A DNA stretch of 50,321 nt, from positions 1-50,321 of the forward strand of contig NZ_CYTW01000008.1 of assembly GCF_001458215.1 (NCBI RefSeq), read 5' to 3'. The notes beneath the pieces are model-generated. The model was not told the origin of the DNA. It searched no databases and worked only from the letters and a program-made list of their open reading frames with translations. How positions within the stretch are numbered: position 1 is the stretch's first letter; the number at the start of each line of letters is the position of its first letter. Made by a program: the position numbers and the translations under genes. Positions 34,854 to 42,804 of the stretch are shown piece by piece. Origin of the DNA: Shimia thalassica. Its GTDB lineage: Bacteria > Pseudomonadota > Alphaproteobacteria > Rhodobacterales > Rhodobacteraceae.

Positions 34854-36029
34854 ATGCGACAGGCTGTTTTCGTCTCATTCGCCCGCACGCCGATTGGCAA
34901 AGCTTATCGCGGTGCGTTCAACAACCTTGAGGCCCCGAGCCTTACCGCCCCGGCGGTCAAGGCCGCGCTGGAACGTGCGCACCTGAGCGGTGGGGACGTG
35001 GAAGAGGCCGTGTTCGGGTCCGCGCTCACACAGGGCTCATCCGGAGTCAATGTCGCGCGCCACATTGTGCAAGCCGCCGGTCTGCCCGACAGCGTCGCGG
35101 GCGCCACAGTGGACCGGCAATGCGCCTCGGGTCTGAACGCCATCGCCATTGCTTCGCATATGGTGCAGGGCGAAGGGGTGGACGTTGCGCTGGCCGGTGG
35201 GCTGGAGAGCATCTCTCTGGTGCAGAACGCGCATTGGAACGGGTTTCGCTACCCCGACCCGTCGGTGGCAGCGGCCTACTACATGCCCATGCTGGATACC
35301 GCCGAAGTGGTCGCAGACCGTTACGGCATCAGCCGCGCGGCGCAAGACGCCTATGCCCTGCAAAGCCAGATCCGAACGGCCAAGGCCCAACAGGCGGGTC
35401 TGTTTACTGATGAAATCGTTCAAGTCACGACGACGAAGACCGTAACAGACAAGGCCACCCAGGAAACCTACGACGAAACCGTCACGATTACTGCGGACGA
35501 ATGCAACCGCGCAGGCACAACAGCAGAAAGTTTGGCCAGCCTTGCCGCCGTGCGTGGTGAAGGCATGACCGTCACTGCAGGTAATGCCAGTCAGCTTTCG
35601 GACGGTGCTGCCGCTCTGGTCGTGATGGAGGCCAAAGAAGCCAGCCGCAGGGGGCTTGCGCCTCTTGGCGCCTTGCGCGGATTTGCCGTGGCTGGTGTTG
35701 CGCCTGACGAAATGGGCATCGGGCCTGTCGTAGCCGTTCCACGCCTTCTGGAACGCAACAGGCTGCACATGCAGGACATCGACCTGTGGGAGATCAACGA
35801 AGCCTTCGCCGCGCAGCTGCTTTACTGCCGTGATCGCTTGGCCATTCCTGACGACCGGCTGAACGTCAACGGTGGCGCCATTTCAATCGGTCACCCCTAT
35901 GGCATGTCCGGCGCTCGCATGGTGGGGCACATCCTGCTGGAAGGGCGCAGACGTGGTGCGAAATGGGGGGTGGTGACCATGTGTGTCGGTGGCGGACAGG
36001 GCGCCGCTGGTTTGGTCGAGATTTTCTGA
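34854..36029 (+). CDS. acetyl-CoA acetyltransferase family thiolase
   Basis: The 391-residue thiolase starts at ATG 34854, seven bases after GAGGA; the TTG at 34848 is less likely. The nucleophile is Cys90 ([10 protein letters not shown]), the base histidine is in GHPYGMSG and the second cysteine is in TMCVGGGQG, so all catalytic residues are present. It would cleave the 3-ketoacyl-CoA made by the CoA-transferase to acetyl-CoA and a shortened acyl-CoA. The acyl specificity is not visible. Confidence 0.9.
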   Translation: MRQAVFVSFARTPIGKAYRGAFNNLEAPSLTAPAVKAALERAHLSGGDVEEAVFGSALTQGSSGVNVARHIVQAAGLPDSVAGATVDRQCASGLNAIAIASHMVQGEGVDVALAGGLESISLVQNAHWNGFRYPDPSVAAAYYMPMLDTAEVVADRYGISRAAQDAYALQSQIRTAKAQQAGLFTDEIVQVTTTKTVTDKATQETYDETVTITADECNRAGTTAESLASLAAVRGEGMTVTAGNASQLSDGAAALVVMEAKEASRRGLAPLGALRGFAVAGVAPDEMGIGPVVAVPRLLERNRLHMQDIDLWEINEAFAAQLLYCRDRLAIPDDRLNVNGGAISIGHPYGMSGARMVGHILLEGRRRGAKWGVVTMCVGGGQGAAGLVEIF

Positions 36030-36039
36030 GGTTACAAAG

Positions 36040-37197
36040 ATGCAGGTTCTTTCATCTGAACAGTTGGACTATCTTGTGGCCCTGCGCCACGAACTGCACC
36101 AATCGCCCGAGGTGTCCGGCGAAGAAGCCCATACAGCAGAGCGCATCGTCGCGGAACTCACCAAGCTGGGGGCTGACCGGCTTTGGCGCGGGCTTGGGGG
36201 GTATGGTGTGGCGGCAGAGTTTGCCGGGCGCGAGAATGGCCCGACGGTTCTCTTGCGCTGTGAACTCGACGGCTTGCCCATCCGCGAGATTTCGGACCTG
36301 CCGTATAAGTCGACCATCCCGGACAAGGGACACTTGTGCGGCCATGATGGCCATATGGTTTCAATGTTGGGGGTCGCGACGCGATTGGCCACGCGTCCGC
36401 AAAAGGGACGTGTCATCCTGCTGTTCCAGCCCGCCGAAGAAACCGGCGCCGGCGCTCAGGCAGTCATTGATGATCCACGCTGGCCTGAAATCCGCCCCGA
36501 CTTTGCATTTGCCTATCACAACGTCCCCGGCCGTCCTCTGGGAGAGGTTGGCCTGCGTGAAGGGCCGGGAAATTGTGCATCACGCGGAATGCAAATTCTG
36601 CTCGAGGGCAAAAGCTCGCACGCCGCTGCACCCGAGGATGGCCTGTCGCCGGGACCTGCGATGGCGGCTCTGATGACCCGCCTGCCTGATCTGAGCTTCG
36701 GCACCATCGGGGATGAGGCGTTTTCGCTCGCGACCTTGACCCATGCGTGCCTGGGCGAGCCGACGTTTGGCATCGCCCCGGCTGATGGTGAATTGCGCGT
36801 GACACTTAGGTCGATGACCAACGAGCGTATGGACACGCTCATGCAAGAGGCACTGCACAGGGTCGAAAAATACACTCAGGGGCTCGCCGTCGATATCCTG
36901 TGGCACGACGTGTTTCGCGCCGTGGTTAATGACGTCGAAGCCACCGGCATTGCCCGCAACGCAGTCAGAGCCTTGGGCCAGAAATGCCTCGAGATGCCAT
37001 CCCCTATGCGCTGGTCCGAGGATTTCGGGCGGTTTGGTGACGATGGGGCCAAAGCTGCTTTGCTCTATCTTGGGGCTGGTGAAAGTCATCCCCAGCTTCA
37101 CAACCCCGACTATGATTTCCCCGATGCCCTCATCCCTGTCGCAGTCGATCTGTTCTGCCAGATTTTGCGGGGCATCCTGAGCCCTGAGACGCAGTAA
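36040..37197 (+). CDS. M20D amidohydrolase (hippurate hydrolase/aminoacylase-like)
   Basis: The 385-residue protein is an M20D family metal-dependent amidohydrolase with LRHELHQSPEVSGEE at the N-terminus, the CGHDGHM metal motif and the PAEETGAGA segment. These enzymes cleave N-acyl or conjugated amino acids. The start at 36040 has GAGG eight bases upstream. With the M20 deacylase two genes earlier, the operon encodes two different amide hydrolases, suggesting an acylated amino acid substrate or two acyl-removal steps. Confidence 0.87.
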   Translation: MQVLSSEQLDYLVALRHELHQSPEVSGEEAHTAERIVAELTKLGADRLWRGLGGYGVAAEFAGRENGPTVLLRCELDGLPIREISDLPYKSTIPDKGHLCGHDGHMVSMLGVATRLATRPQKGRVILLFQPAEETGAGAQAVIDDPRWPEIRPDFAFAYHNVPGRPLGEVGLREGPGNCASRGMQILLEGKSSHAAAPEDGLSPGPAMAALMTRLPDLSFGTIGDEAFSLATLTHACLGEPTFGIAPADGELRVTLRSMTNERMDTLMQEALHRVEKYTQGLAVDILWHDVFRAVVNDVEATGIARNAVRALGQKCLEMPSPMRWSEDFGRFGDDGAKAALLYLGAGESHPQLHNPDYDFPDALIPVAVDLFCQILRGILSPETQ

Positions 37198-37199
37198 AG

Positions 37200-38315
37200 A
37201 TGCGAGAAGGGAGCGCAACATCCTGGTGCACCATTCACCGCGACCGGATTTCGCGAAATCTGGAACTCGCGCGGGGTCTTGTCCCTGACGGACGCAAGTT
37301 TTGTGCCGTGCTGAAGGCGGATGCCTACGGGCATGGCATTGCGCAAGTCGTGCCCTTGATCCGGGAACAGGGGGTCGAGACCGTTGGCATCACATCAAAT
37401 GCCGAAGCGCGTGCTGTTCGCGGCGCAGGGTTCGACGGCGCGCTGATCCGTTTGCGCGCAGCCACACTGCAGGAAGTCGAAGGCGCACTGGATGATCGCG
37501 TAGAAGAGCAAGTCGCCTCGGTCGCCACTGCGCGGCAGCTTCGTGCCCTTCTGGATGCAGGGAAATTTCGGACCGGTATGCACCTGGCACTGAATGCTGC
37601 TGGTATGTCGCGCGACGCGCTGGAAATTTCCACGGCGGCCGGGCAGGACACATGCCGCGAAATTCTTGCCACTCTGGGGTCTGACATTCATGGGATCTGT
37701 TCGCATTTTCCATCCAACGAACCAATACAACTCAGGCAAAGCGCGGACCAGTTTCAGCAACAAGCTGCCTGGGTATTTGAGAACAGTGATCTGGAACGCT
37801 CTAAAACTCTGGTACATGCGGGCAGCTCACTGACGTTGATTTCGGACCTCAATATCGACACCGACATGTACCGCTGTGGTGCGATCCTCTATGGGATATT
37901 GAAACCAGATCTGGGATTTCGGCCGGCAATGGATCTTGAGGCCCGTGTCGTCAGCCTACAGGACTATCCGCGAGGGATGACAGTCGGCTATGACCGCGCG
38001 TGCCCTCTGGAAAGAGATTGCCGTCTGGCCTGCATTTCGATCGGCTATGAAAACGGGTTCAGGCGCGTTGCTCACGAGGGTAGTGCTGTTAAGATCAGAA
38101 ATACACTGGCGCCGGTTCTGGGAAAAATTTCAATGAATGCGATCGTGGCGGATGTGACTGGCATCGAAGATGTCGTTGTTGGCGATACCGTCGGGGTGTT
38201 CGGCGAAGGGGATGTCGCATCCATCCTGTCCGAACTGGCTGAAACCCAGTTCCGAACCATCATGGCAGACCTCTACACGGACTGGGGGCGGCGCAATCAT
38301 CGGGTCTATCGCTGA
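37200..38315 (+). CDS. alanine racemase family protein
   Basis: The 371-residue fold-type III PLP enzyme has the Schiff-base lysine Lys39 in AVLKADAYGHG and the catalytic tyrosine in SIGYENGF, with the MNAIVADVT C-terminal region. It is the last gene of the operon and starts two bases after the previous stop. Because it belongs to a catabolic operon it may racemise the pathway amino acid rather than supply D-alanine for the wall. Substrate range in the family is broad. Confidence 0.85.
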   Translation: MREGSATSWCTIHRDRISRNLELARGLVPDGRKFCAVLKADAYGHGIAQVVPLIREQGVETVGITSNAEARAVRGAGFDGALIRLRAATLQEVEGALDDRVEEQVASVATARQLRALLDAGKFRTGMHLALNAAGMSRDALEISTAAGQDTCREILATLGSDIHGICSHFPSNEPIQLRQSADQFQQQAAWVFENSDLERSKTLVHAGSSLTLISDLNIDTDMYRCGAILYGILKPDLGFRPAMDLEARVVSLQDYPRGMTVGYDRACPLERDCRLACISIGYENGFRRVAHEGSAVKIRNTLAPVLGKISMNAIVADVTGIEDVVVGDTVGVFGEGDVASILSELAETQFRTIMADLYTDWGRRNHRVYR

Positions 38316-38400
38316 AACATTTCACCTCACCGAAGAGCCAGCCGCAGGGTGCCGCCCTCCCTAGTGTAACCTGTATTTGATCCACCTCGTCAAAGGGAAC

Positions 38401-38874
38401 TCAGGATCTGCTCAGTTCGCCCGTCGTCAGCACAGCACCTGCTGGCAGGTCTTCGGCATCTAGCATTGACGCAACCCGTTCCAGCGACGCGACAAGCATG
38501 GCTTGCTCCCAATCTTCGAGGTCCTTGAAGCGCCGAACAAACCGTTGCTGAAGCGGATCGGGGGCATTTTCGATGGTCTGCCGCCCGAATTCAGTAATGA
38601 CGATATGGGTCTGGCGCCGGTCTTCCAGTGACTTTTCACGGACGACACATTCGCGGGTGACCAGTCTGTCGACCAATGCGGTTACGGTTGCCTGGCTTAC
38701 ATGCATGCGGGTCGCAATGGCTTTCGCCGTGGTCTGACCGGTTTCTCCGACCATTTGCAGGGCCCGGAATTGTACCGATGTCAGCCCGGCCTGTTGCGCC
38801 AGTTCGCGCCCTGCAATTTCCGTGGCTCGAAGGATCTGGCGCAATGCAACCAGGCTGCTGTCGATACGATCCAT
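38401..38874 (-). CDS. MarR family transcriptional regulator (EctR-like position)
   Basis: The 157-residue winged-helix protein has a MarR core (TSVQFRALQMVGETGQTTAKAIATRMHVSQATVTALVDRL, wing with EDRRQTHIVIT). It is divergent from an EctA-like acetyltransferase, the arrangement known for EctR regulators of ectoine genes in some methylotrophs. GGAGC precedes its ATG. It probably represses the acetyltransferase through a dyad in the shared 202-bp region. Confidence 0.85.
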   Translation of the reverse strand: MDRIDSSLVALRQILRATEIAGRELAQQAGLTSVQFRALQMVGETGQTTAKAIATRMHVSQATVTALVDRLVTRECVVREKSLEDRRQTHIVITEFGRQTIENAPDPLQQRFVRRFKDLEDWEQAMLVASLERVASMLDAEDLPAGAVLTTGELSRS

Positions 38875-39005
38875 GTGAAGCTCCGAGAATGAGGGTGGAT
38901 TGAGATTGCCAAGTTTACATTGGGATCACAAGTAATTTTGAAGCTGTTTACTTTGTATAATGAAGGAAAATCAGCCGTCAAAAGCTAAAGCTCGCCAGGA
39001 AATTC

Positions 39006-39034
39006 GGAAAATTGCTTTGATAATTGAATTTTCC
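39006..39034. promoter_or_regulatory. candidate MarR operator dyad
   Basis: The arms ggaaaatt (39006-39013) and aattttcc (39027-39034) are exact reverse complements with 13 bases between, in the AT-rich region between marR and the acetyltransferase. It sits where a promoter for the acetyltransferase would lie (42 bases before its start). Function is inferred from position and symmetry. Confidence 0.4.
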
Positions 39035-39076
39035 TGTCTCACGTGATAGTTTGAAAGTCAAAGTTTAGGAGCAACA

Positions 39077-39607
39077 ATGAAACATTCACTCGAGTTGTTT
39101 GAACAGCCAATACCAATCCTGCGTTCACCTCGGCCAGAAGACGGGGAACGTGTTGCATTGCTGGCGAAAGATGACCGCAAACAGGTCTTTGGAGAGCTGC
39201 TCGGTGAACTCTCGGATTTTGAGCAGTTCATGAATACTTCGATCGTTGCCGAAGTGGAGGGGGAAGTCGTTGGCGCCGTCTTGGCCTATGTTCCACCCTA
39301 TGACCCTGAAACCCTGAACATCCTGCATGTGGTGATCCACGAGAACGAAGAAAACAAGGGGCTTGGCTCTCTTATGTTGGGGCAATTGATGCGCCGAGAG
39401 GTCTGTGCTGGAATCACCCGTGTGGAGACCACGATCAGCGCGAGTGACGAGGTCACCTGGGCCCTATTTCGCCGATTTGCGCAATGGCAGCGCAGGCGCT
39501 TGGACATCAAGCCCTTTTTCACGCAGGCGCTGCAACCACATCGCCGGCACGAAAATGACAACCAAGTCACCATTCAGCTTTCAGACGAAGCGGAAAACGC
39601 CGCCTGA
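39077..39607 (+). CDS. EctA-like GNAT N-acetyltransferase (diaminobutyrate acetyltransferase family)
   Basis: The 176-residue GNAT protein has the acetyl-CoA loop ENKGLGSLML and an EctA-like C-terminal half: VETTISASDEVTWALFRRFAQ, then PFF and a late HEND..VTIQL. The N-terminal LRSPRPEDGERV also fits EctA. EctA acetylates N4 of L-2,4-diaminobutyrate in ectoine synthesis. No ectB or ectC homologue is in the window, so it may act on another diamine such as beta-lysine, or be a relic. AGGAG lies six bases before the ATG. Confidence 0.75.
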   Translation: MKHSLELFEQPIPILRSPRPEDGERVALLAKDDRKQVFGELLGELSDFEQFMNTSIVAEVEGEVVGAVLAYVPPYDPETLNILHVVIHENEENKGLGSLMLGQLMRREVCAGITRVETTISASDEVTWALFRRFAQWQRRRLDIKPFFTQALQPHRRHENDNQVTIQLSDEAENAA

Positions 39608-39679
39608 GTCCCTGTCGCATGTCAACACACACGCGACGTGCAAACATAAATCACCCGAAGCCAACGAAGATTGCCCCAT

Positions 39680-40066
39680 ATGATGAATGATAATGACACC
39701 GCCTACTACGCTGAGGAAGCTGCCACCTTGGGAGACCGCGTCGTCGCGGCGCGAGAAGCGATGGGCATGACACAAAAGGATCTTGCCCGGCAGTTGGGCG
39801 TCAAGCTCAAGACCGTACAAGGCTGGGAAGACGACAGGACCGAGCCACGTGCAAACAAGGCACAAATGATGTCTGGCGTTCTCGGCGTCTCGTTGTCATG
39901 GCTTCTGAGCGGAGAGGGTGCGGGTGTGCCTGAACCTGTCGAAACACCTGAACTGGGTACGGACTTGTCCTCGGCTCTGCGCGACATTCGCAAGTTGAAG
40001 GTAGAGCTCTCACAATCTGTGCGTCAGCTTGGCGCGATTGAGAAACGGCTGCGGAGGGTTCTCTGA
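39680..40066 (+). CDS. XRE-type helix-turn-helix protein
   Basis: The 128-residue protein (ATG 39680; ATG 39683 or TTG 39671 are alternatives) has a Cro/CI helix-turn-helix at about 20-75 (TQKDLARQLGVKLKTVQGWEDDRTEP, gapless) followed by SLSWLLSGEGAG and a C-terminal coiled-coil-like segment (LRDIRKLKVELSQSVRQLGA). I recognise the type as a common small regulator of Rhodobacteraceae without known target. It shows no operon link to the metabolic genes. Confidence 0.75.
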   Translation: MMNDNDTAYYAEEAATLGDRVVAAREAMGMTQKDLARQLGVKLKTVQGWEDDRTEPRANKAQMMSGVLGVSLSWLLSGEGAGVPEPVETPELGTDLSSALRDIRKLKVELSQSVRQLGAIEKRLRRVL

Positions 40067-40131
40067 ATAGCGCTAAGCTTACAACCTTGCCCCAAGACCA
40101 TCGCAACAAAGAAAAGGAAAGAGCAGAACTT

Positions 40132-40401
40132 ATGACTAATCCCAAACCCCAGCGAGCCATCAGCCACCCTTCCACAGAGGGCACCGAAACCTCTGATTGT
40201 GCGCGGGAACTCCTGCCGGGGATTGTTCGGAAAAAGTTGGGGCTTAGTATGGCAGATATGGCCGAGCTCATTGGCATGAGCGAATTCGGGTATCACAACT
40301 GGGAAATGGGCAACCGTCGCCCCGGCGGTCCCGCTCTCAAACTCCTGGCACTTCTCGACGTACAACCCAAAGCGATTCTCGATTGGTTAAAGGCCCAGTA
40401 A
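40132..40401 (+). CDS. small XRE/antitoxin-like helix-turn-helix protein
   Basis: The 89-residue protein has a helix-turn-helix in its C-terminal half (KLGLSMADMAELIGMSEFGYHNWEMGNRRPGG) like NadS/HigA-type antitoxin regulators. The ATG at 40132 lies behind AAGGAAAG; a TTG at 40087 would add 15 residues. No toxin gene is found beside it. It follows the first XRE gene by 65 bases and may be co-transcribed. Confidence 0.6.
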   Translation: MTNPKPQRAISHPSTEGTETSDCARELLPGIVRKKLGLSMADMAELIGMSEFGYHNWEMGNRRPGGPALKLLALLDVQPKAILDWLKAQ

Positions 40402-41004
40402 GCCACGAAAGAAAATCGTCGGCCATTAGCCAGGCCTCAAAACCTCGTATCACTCAAAGAACAATGCGCATGTCGCAGACACTAGGCTGCCTATCTTGTC
40501 TTGCGCGGCGCTCATGGCGACGCACTCCGCTGACAGACCTTGTCAAGACAGCTGTTCCTGAACTTCTTGATAAAAACACAACGCCGCTACAGTGACGGTC
40601 AGGAAACTACCGGCCATCACGAGTTACCCGCGACACAATTTCAGGAGCTATTGGCCCAGAAGAGAAATGCGGCGCTTCATTCAAGATAGGAAATTGCTTG
40701 GGCGAGCTATGACCGGTTATTGCCAAGCTTCCTGCATCGCTCGCGTTTGCAGCAAATGACTGAAATCCGCCCGTGGGGCTATTCGCTGCGGTTGCAATGT
40801 GCAAGAAGCGGCCGTTCGATTTCGGAGGGTCAACGGAAAGATTGTCCCGCAGACTGTGATTTCGAGCATCTCCTGTTTTCGCACGCGTCGCGAATGTCCG
40901 GTAAGTGGGCTGCGGATGCAGCATCTTGACTGGTCGGTGAACGGCAGGAATGGGCCGTTCGGACCTTTTTGTTCAGGCGGCACCCCCCTGATTTTGGGAC
41001 TTTT
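40402..41004. other. 603-bp gap with mosaic intergenic sequence, no gene seen
   Basis: No supported gene is present. Positions about 40720-40960 share words with the two other large island gaps, notably gaagcggccgttc (near 40806), gaatgggccgttc (near 40949) and tgcagcat (near 40917). The rest is featureless to my reading. Confidence 0.45.
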
Positions 41005-41838
41005 TCAAGAAGCCGAGATTGGCTCATCTTCCAATGGCTGAACGGCCCGCTGATAGAGGTGCCAAGTCGTATGACCAAGGATTGGCAGGGTAAAGATCAG
41101 ACCTAAAAAGGCCGGAACCAATGACAAGAGGATTGTGGCCGAAATGATGGCCGCCCAAGTGAGCATGACCACCGGATTGTCCCTGACAACGCGGATGGAT
41201 GTGAGCATTGCGGTAACGAAATCGACGTCCCGTTCGAGCAACATCGGCATCGCGACAACTGTTACCGAGAACAGAACGGCTGACAGAAAGGCTCCTGCGC
41301 AAGTGCCAATGGTCAGGAATATCCAGCCCTCTTGCGTAAAGAAGACAGTGTGCATGAACCCGTCAAAATCCGAGAAGGATGCATCCTGCAGGATAATCGC
41401 CAGCCAAAGCCGAACCTGGTAGACCCAGACCCAGAAGATGAACAGGGTGGTAAAGGCCATCCAGCCCATTTCGCGCTTTCGCTGTTAGACCATGACCGAG
41501 AGGATTTCAGACCAGCCGAAGCTCTCTCCTGTCTGCAACCGCCGCGACATTTTATAAAGCCCCGCTGCAGCAAACGGCGCGACCAGCGGGAACCCGACAA
41601 TTGCGGGGATGATCATCCAGATTTTACCAAGCGAGACCAGGCACCACACAAACACTATTCCGAACACTGCATAAAACAGGCCAAAAAAGCCGCTCATAAC
41701 AGGACGCGCCAAAAAGTCGGAAAACCCGGCCTTGAGCGATGCGGTGATGTCATCGACAGTCACGATGTTGGTCTCGGGCATGCCCTGTGGACGGGGCGTC
41801 GGGTTGGTTGGTGGTGTCCCTGTGGTCTCGGATGTCAT
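41005..41838 (-). pseudogene. DUF2189 integral membrane protein split by an in-frame TAA
   Basis: The frame from the ATG at 41838 (AGAGGAG upstream) encodes a proline-rich N-terminus and the first half of a DUF2189 membrane protein (LKAGFSDFLARPVMSGFFG, two membrane segments, YKMSRRLQTGE). TAA at 41487-41485 stops it after 117 residues. The same frame continues past the stop as QRKRE then MGWMAFTTLFIFWVW and runs 155 more codons through the remaining membrane segments to the normal family end. The frame is unchanged, so a single base change explains the break. Two separate short proteins or a read error are the alternatives. Confidence 0.75.
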
Positions 41839-42145
41839 GACGCGCTCCTCTGTGTGATTGGTGCCGCGTTGATCCGTTTATCAGCTGGCCCAGCCGCAAA
41901 CGGACCTCTCACTTGTCTAAGGAAGTGTGTATCAGGTTACGCGCAAGAGCAAGAAGGGAGTAAGGCAACTGAAACCGCCGTGAAGAAGCCCGATTTTCTG
42001 ACGTTATGGCATCAGTAAAACGCCAATTTGTTCCCGTGATAAACCACCAGATTTTATCCTGCCTGACGTCAGCGCTTATGGGTCCTAATAGGGCAATTCG
42101 ATAAGAGAGTGTTTCTGGCGCATCCTGACCACCCAGGAGTAAAAG
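41839..42145. other. 307-bp gap, nothing recognised
   Basis: The interval between the broken membrane protein and the transposase fragment contains no gene, repeat or terminator that I can support. Confidence 0.4.
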
Positions 42146-42298
42146 ATGAGAAATACCGCAAAAAGCCCTGGCGAGAAGATAGTCAAAGATATCAAACGGG
42201 CGACCCGCAAACAGTATTCCTCTAAAGAGAAGGTACGGGTCGTGCTGGACGGCCTGCACGGTGAAGACAGTATAGCGGAACTGTGCCACCGTGAGGGG
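42146..42298 (+). mobile_element. IS3-family transposase OrfA fragment
   Basis: The open frame begins at ATG 42146 behind AGGAG and reads KRATRKQYSSKEKVRVVLDGL then GEDSIAELCHREGI, the N-terminal helix-turn-helix of IS3-family OrfA proteins. After REGI the expected continuation is lost; the frame runs on to 42385 with unrelated sequence. OrfB is absent. It is a truncated insertion-sequence remnant about 120 bp inside the right repeat of the island. Confidence 0.75.
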
Positions 42299-42418
42299 AT
42301 ATTCATAGGTTTGCCTGACCGCGAGAAGTCGAGGACTACAAGGTGTCTGGTCGAAATAGGGGCAAGTTCACAAAGTTCTCGTTGAGCGAAGGTAAATGCG
42401 TCGCTGTTCGGTATAAGC

Positions 42419-42439
42419 CAAATCCTGCCCCCGCAACCA
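42419..42439 (+). repeat. attR-like direct repeat (displaced tRNA-fMet 3' end)
   Basis: This 21-base sequence matches the tRNA 3' end at 35-55 with one difference and ends in cccccgcaacca, but no tRNA body precedes it. It therefore looks like the original 3' end of the tRNA gene, pushed aside by integration of the island. The terminator that follows supports this. Confidence 0.75.
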
Positions 42440-42460
42440 AATCAAATACACTCGTCTCCT

Positions 42461-42490
42461 AGCCGCCTAAGGGCGGCTTTGTTTGTTTTG
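42461..42490 (+). terminator. intrinsic terminator, probably the original tRNA-fMet terminator
   Basis: agccgcc (42461-42467) pairs with ggcggct (42472-42478) around a four-base loop, and a T-rich run (tttgtttgtttt) follows. It stands just after the displaced tRNA end and has no gene of its own upstream, so it most likely ended the tRNA transcript before the island inserted. Confidence 0.8.
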
Positions 42491-42804
42491 GGATGAACAG
42501 ATTTGTATCAGATGATAAGTCCAGAGGCGAGCACGGTCCCCATGCAACTCTATGACATATTCGCCCTCAGAAGGAGCGGCAAGAGCCTTGTCAACCATGG
42601 GAAGTTGATAGATACACTTGCTGCAGGTTAGATACATAAGCTCCAAGTTTATGATGACCGCGAGCGCATTCTGGACGAACGGTCCAAGCATCGCTACAGC
42701 GATGGTTCCATCCCGCTCCTTGTTTTATGATGTAAGCATCAGTGCCTAAAAGCACAGATCCGTCCGGCGAGAGACGCTTGTAGTACTATAATGAAGGCGT
42801 CCCC
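42491..42804. other. 314-bp gap upstream of rlmF; one doubtful small open frame
   Basis: A 74-codon minus-strand frame (42691-42467) with a CSKC pair runs into the terminator and resembles nothing known; I do not annotate it as a gene. TATAAT at 42787-42792 is a possible -10 element for rlmF without a matching -35. Confidence 0.35.

Noticed and set aside
38401..40401. Ectoine biosynthesis operon
   Set aside because: Only an EctA-like gene and a MarR regulator are present; the genes that follow are unrelated XRE-type regulators, and ectB and ectC are missing.
39680..40401. Toxin-antitoxin pair
   Set aside because: Both small proteins are helix-turn-helix types and neither resembles a toxin.
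41332..42018. 228-codon plus-strand open frame
   Set aside because: Antisense to the broken DUF2189 gene, which has clear membrane segments, family motifs and a ribosome site on the other strand.
42467..42691. 74-codon minus-strand frame with a CSKC pair
   Set aside because: It runs through the tRNA terminator hairpin, has no ribosome site that I can see and resembles no family.
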